Below, piece after piece: positions 13,593 through 15,735 of a stretch of 15,735 nucleotides of DNA. The DNA lies in NCBI GenBank assembly GCA_029245825.1, contig JAQWON010000070.1, positions 1-15,735 on the forward strand. Reading direction: 5' to 3'. The position numbers and the translations under genes are program-made. The number at the start of each line of letters is the position of its first letter. Positions within the stretch are counted from its first letter, which is position 1. Source of the stretch: Flavobacteriaceae bacterium (lineage in GTDB: Bacteria > Bacteroidota > Bacteroidia > Flavobacteriales > Flavobacteriaceae). The notes under the pieces were generated by a model. The model had not been told where the DNA came from. It saw only the letters and a list, made by a program, of their open reading frames with translations, and made no database searches.

Positions 13593-13656
13593 AAAATTTT
13601 ACTTTTAGAACAACAATTATTAAAATTCGTTATTACGTTTAAAAGTAGTTTTATGC
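13589..13656 (-). promoter_or_regulatory. Predicted leader hairpin covering the sigma-gene start codon
   Basis: GCATAAAA (13589-13596) pairs with TTTTATGC (13649-13656), and TACTTTTA (13600-13607) with TAAAAGTA (13640-13647): 16 base pairs with a 3x1 internal loop and a 32-base apical loop. In the sigma mRNA the outer stem contains the AUG (13592-13590). The element lies wholly inside the leader expected from the promoter at 13677-13705. Confidence 0.4.
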
Positions 13657-13663
13657 TATAGGC

Positions 13664-13686
13664 AGTATATTTTAAACAAATATACT
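13664..13686. repeat. 9-bp palindrome AGTATATTT-N5-AAATATACT
   Basis: The arms 13664-13672 and 13678-13686 match perfectly around a 5-base centre. The right arm overlaps the -7 box of the sigma-gene promoter (13677-13684), so it could be a repressor operator or, in RNA, a short hairpin. Its A-T richness raises the chance of coincidence. The rest of the 166-bp sigma-uvrA gap holds no ORF that I can support and no full promoter match for uvrA. Confidence 0.4.
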
Positions 13687-13705
13687 CATATTTTTTAACT
13701 TTCAA
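13677..13705 (-). promoter_or_regulatory. Promoter of the ECF sigma gene
   Basis: On the minus strand TTG (13705-13703), an 18-base spacer and TATATTTG (13684-13677) match the Flavobacteriia consensus TTG-N17-23-TAnnTTTG. Transcription would start near 13670 and give a leader of about 80 bases before the ATG at 13592, unusually long for this window. Confidence 0.6.
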
Positions 13706-13758
13706 CCTTCACTTAAAATGTAGATAATTGTATTTTTAAGCTTTTTTAACTTTAAACT

Positions 13759-15735
13759 GTGAGTAAAGTAGATGATAATATCCTTATTGGAGGCGCTAAA
13801 AATCACAACTTAAAAAATGTAAGTGTTTCAATTCCTCGTTATAAAATGACTGTTGTAACTGGATTGTCTGGCTCAGGAAAATCATCTTTAGTTTTTGATA
13901 CACTTTATGCTGAAGGACAAAGATTATATATTGAGAGTTTGTCATCATATTCTCGTCAATTTTTAGAGAGGCTAAATAAACCAAAGGTAGATTTTGTGAA
14001 GGGTATTTCTCCAGCTATAGCAATTGATCAAAAAGTTTCCTCTTCAAACCCCAGGTCAACTGTTGGAACAAAAACTGAAATATATGATTACATCCGCTTG
14101 CTTTATGCTAGAATAGGTAAGACATATTCACCTGTTTCAGGTAAAGAGGTTAAATCCCATTCAATTAATGATGTTGTAAAAAAAATAGAATTGTTTGAGA
14201 TTGGGACAAAATTTTTAATACTGTCACCTTTTATCGTGAAAGATGCTATAGATTGCAAGAAAAAGATCCAAACTATTGAAAAACAAGGCTTTGTAAGAAT
14301 TTATTACAAAAAAAATATTCATAGAATTGATGAATTAGATTTTGTGCCAGAAGAAAAATTTTATTTAGTTGTTGATAGGTTAATTTTTGAAAAGTCTGAT
14401 GATTTTTTTCAGCGTATAAAAGATAGTATTGAATTGTCATTTTATGAAGGAAAAGGGTATTGTTCAGTTTTAATATTAGATAAAAATAAAAAAATTGAAT
14501 TTTCAAACCATTTTACTTCAGATGGAATGAGTTTTATAAAACCCAGTATACATTTCTTTAGTTTTAATAATCCTTTTGGAGCCTGTCAAAAATGCGGAGG
14601 CTTTGGTGATGTTATAGGGGTTGATCCTGATCTAGTTGTCCCTGATAAAAGCAGATCTATCTATGATGGCGCAATAGCTCCTTGGAGAGGTACAAGTATG
14701 TCAAGGTTTCAAAGGAAATTAATTAATTCTTCTATGGATTTAAACATCAATATTCATAAGCCATTTTTTAAACTTTCTAATCGGGAGGTTAATATCATTT
14801 GGAATGAAGAAAATAATTTTATAGGGATTAATAAATTTTTTAAAAAAATTGAATCAAAGTTGTATAAGATTCAGAATCGTGTTATGCTTTCTCGATATAG
14901 AGGTAAAACTAAATGTCCGGAATGTAAAGGATCAAGACTAAGAAAAGAAACAAATTATGTCAAAATAAACAATAAGAATATTTCTGAGTTATTAGAAATG
15001 TCGATACATGATCTTAAAATCTATTTTAATTCGATTAAACTGAGTAAATATCAAAGCGAACTTTCTGACCAAGTTTTGAAAGAAATTAATTCTAGAATAA
15101 ACTTTATTTTCCAGATGGGTTTAGGATATCTTTCTTTAAATAGAAGAACAAATAGCTTATCAGGTGGTGAATCTCAAAGAATAAGCCTTTCTACTTCTCT
15201 TGGAAGCTCTCTTGTTGGGTCAATGTATATACTAGACGAACCCTCTATTGGATTGCATCCACGCGATAATGAAAAATTGATTTCAGTCATGAAACAGCTA
15301 AGAGACATAGGGAATACTTTAGTAGTTGTTGAACATGATAAGGGAATAATTTCATCTGCAGATAGAATTATAGATATGGGCCCATTTGCTGGAACTCAAG
15401 GAGGAGAGGTTGTAGCTGAGGGATCCTTAGAAGAGATAATTAAAGCAGATAGTCTTACCGCTAAATATTTAAATGGGAAAATGAAAATACCAATACCAGA
15501 AAACAGAAAAAAGACTAACAAATGGATTTCTATAATTGGAGCAAGAGAAAATAACCTAAAAGATATAAATGTATCATTTCCCCTAAATTGCTTGAGTGTT
15601 GTTACAGGTGTTTCCGGAAGTGGGAAATCAACATTAGTTCATGATATCTTATATCCAACAATTTTGAGACGATTAGGGGTTTTTGACAGAAAACCTGGAG
15701 AACATATTTCTATTAATGGAGATATTAATTTAATT
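13759..15735 (+). CDS. uvrA: Excinuclease ABC subunit A, N-terminal 659 residues (cut by window edge)
   Basis: UvrA is the damage-recognition ATPase of nucleotide excision repair, acting as a dimer with UvrB. The frame stays open to the window end, giving 659 of about 930-950 residues. Seen are Walker A GLSGSGKSS (35-43), ESLSSYSRQFLERL, FFSFNNPFGACQKCGGFGD with Cys276/Cys279, CPEC (386-389), the ABC signature LSGGESQR (467-474), Walker B ILDEPSIGLHPRDN (about 491-504) and the second Walker A GVSGSGKST (617-625). The first zinc module lacks its first CxxC pair; the corresponding region reads FSNHFTSDGMSF. The start is the GTG at 13759: an in-frame TAA lies at 13753 and the first ATG would remove the family-specific beginning and strand before Walker A. 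It is divergent from the sigma gene. Confidence 0.97.
   Translation, partial: MSKVDDNILIGGAKNHNLKNVSVSIPRYKMTVVTGLSGSGKSSLVFDTLYAEGQRLYIESLSSYSRQFLERLNKPKVDFVKGISPAIAIDQKVSSSNPRSTVGTKTEIYDYIRLLYARIGKTYSPVSGKEVKSHSINDVVKKIELFEIGTKFLILSPFIVKDAIDCKKKIQTIEKQGFVRIYYKKNIHRIDELDFVPEEKFYLVVDRLIFEKSDDFFQRIKDSIELSFYEGKGYCSVLILDKNKKIEFSNHFTSDGMSFIKPSIHFFSFNNPFGACQKCGGFGDVIGVDPDLVVPDKSRSIYDGAIAPWRGTSMSRFQRKLINSSMDLNINIHKPFFKLSNREVNIIWNEENNFIGINKFFKKIESKLYKIQNRVMLSRYRGKTKCPECKGSRLRKETNYVKINNKNISELLEMSIHDLKIYFNSIKLSKYQSELSDQVLKEINSRINFIFQMGLGYLSLNRRTNSLSGGESQRISLSTSLGSSLVGSMYILDEPSIGLHPRDNEKLISVMKQLRDIGNTLVVVEHDKGIISSADRIIDMGPFAGTQGGEVVAEGSLEEIIKADSLTAKYLNGKMKIPIPENRKKTNKWISIIGARENNLKDINVSFPLNCLSVVTGVSGSGKSTLVHDILYPTILRRLGVFDRKPGEHISINGDINLI

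Noticed and set aside
13691..13753. 12-base direct repeat TTTTTTAACTTT (13691-13702 and 13742-13753)
   Set aside because: Simple AT-rich sequence in an AT-rich gap; the second copy gives only a one-mismatch promoter box for uvrA (TAACTTTA), so it is not a convincing element.
13796..13984. Minus-strand frames inside uvrA (also 14273-14506)
   Set aside because: Antisense to unmistakable UvrA coding sequence, no family likeness, low-complexity Phe/Leu/Gln-rich products typical of shadow frames.
1..15735. CRISPR array, insertion sequence, prophage, tRNA or rRNA
   Set aside because: No spaced direct repeats, transposase or integrase motifs, terminal inverted repeats or RNA-gene sequences were seen.

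Overview
The window is AT-rich chromosomal DNA (I estimate roughly 30% GC) from a member of the Bacteroidota, most likely the Flavobacteriia. Three things point there: the gene families and their order (two-motif ferredoxin, LuxC-type acyl-CoA reductase, serC, serA, a DUF6787 membrane protein; lolD with a TIGR02757/DUF2400 gene; an ECF sigma gene divergent from uvrA), promoter-like boxes of the Bacteroidota type (TAnnTTTG, sometimes with an upstream TTG/TTTG), and the absence of clear Shine-Dalgarno sequences. Packing is very tight: converging genes are separated by 1, 8 and 21 bases, and at one junction the stop codons overlap. This fits a small, streamlined, perhaps marine genome; that habitat guess is inference. 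I see no mobile element, CRISPR array, tRNA or rRNA.

Layout. 1-1803 (minus): the 5' end of parE (topoisomerase IV subunit B), ychF, and a 2[4Fe-4S] ferredoxin, transcribed leftwards. 1862-5355 (plus): acyl-CoA reductase, a 15-bp perfect hairpin directly after its stop, then a tight serC-serA-DUF6787 run (serine biosynthesis plus a small membrane protein). 5357-5890 (minus): msrA. 5960-9343 (plus): a LolD-type ABC ATPase overlapping a DUF2400 gene by ATGA, then a dihydroorotase-like gene and a serine-hydrolase esterase. 9365-10135 (minus) and 10206-11639 (plus): a divergent pair, a PhnP/RNase Z-like metallo-beta-lactamase-fold protein and a 477-residue conserved protein of unknown function, each with a good promoter box in the 70-bp gap. 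11648-12109 (minus): bcp peroxiredoxin. 12154-12816 (plus): nth from a TTG start. 12813-12950 (minus): a 45-codon small ORF behind an ECF sigma gene (12999-13592, minus). 13759-end (plus): uvrA, GTG start, cut by the window edge.

Most of this is housekeeping: DNA repair (uvrA, nth), oxidative-damage repair and peroxide removal (msrA, bcp), serine synthesis, lipoprotein export. I found no obvious new multi-gene system. The points that deserve a second look are: the dihydroorotase-like protein has lost nearly all metal-binding residues; the endonuclease III has no cysteine at all and so no Fe-S cluster; the DUF2400 protein can be laid over this same Nth as a remote HhH-GPD glycosylase relative; the sigma gene has a promoter overlapping a palindrome and a leader predicted to fold over its own start codon; an unannotated 45-residue ORF lies behind the sigma gene; and the 477-residue protein has no assigned function.
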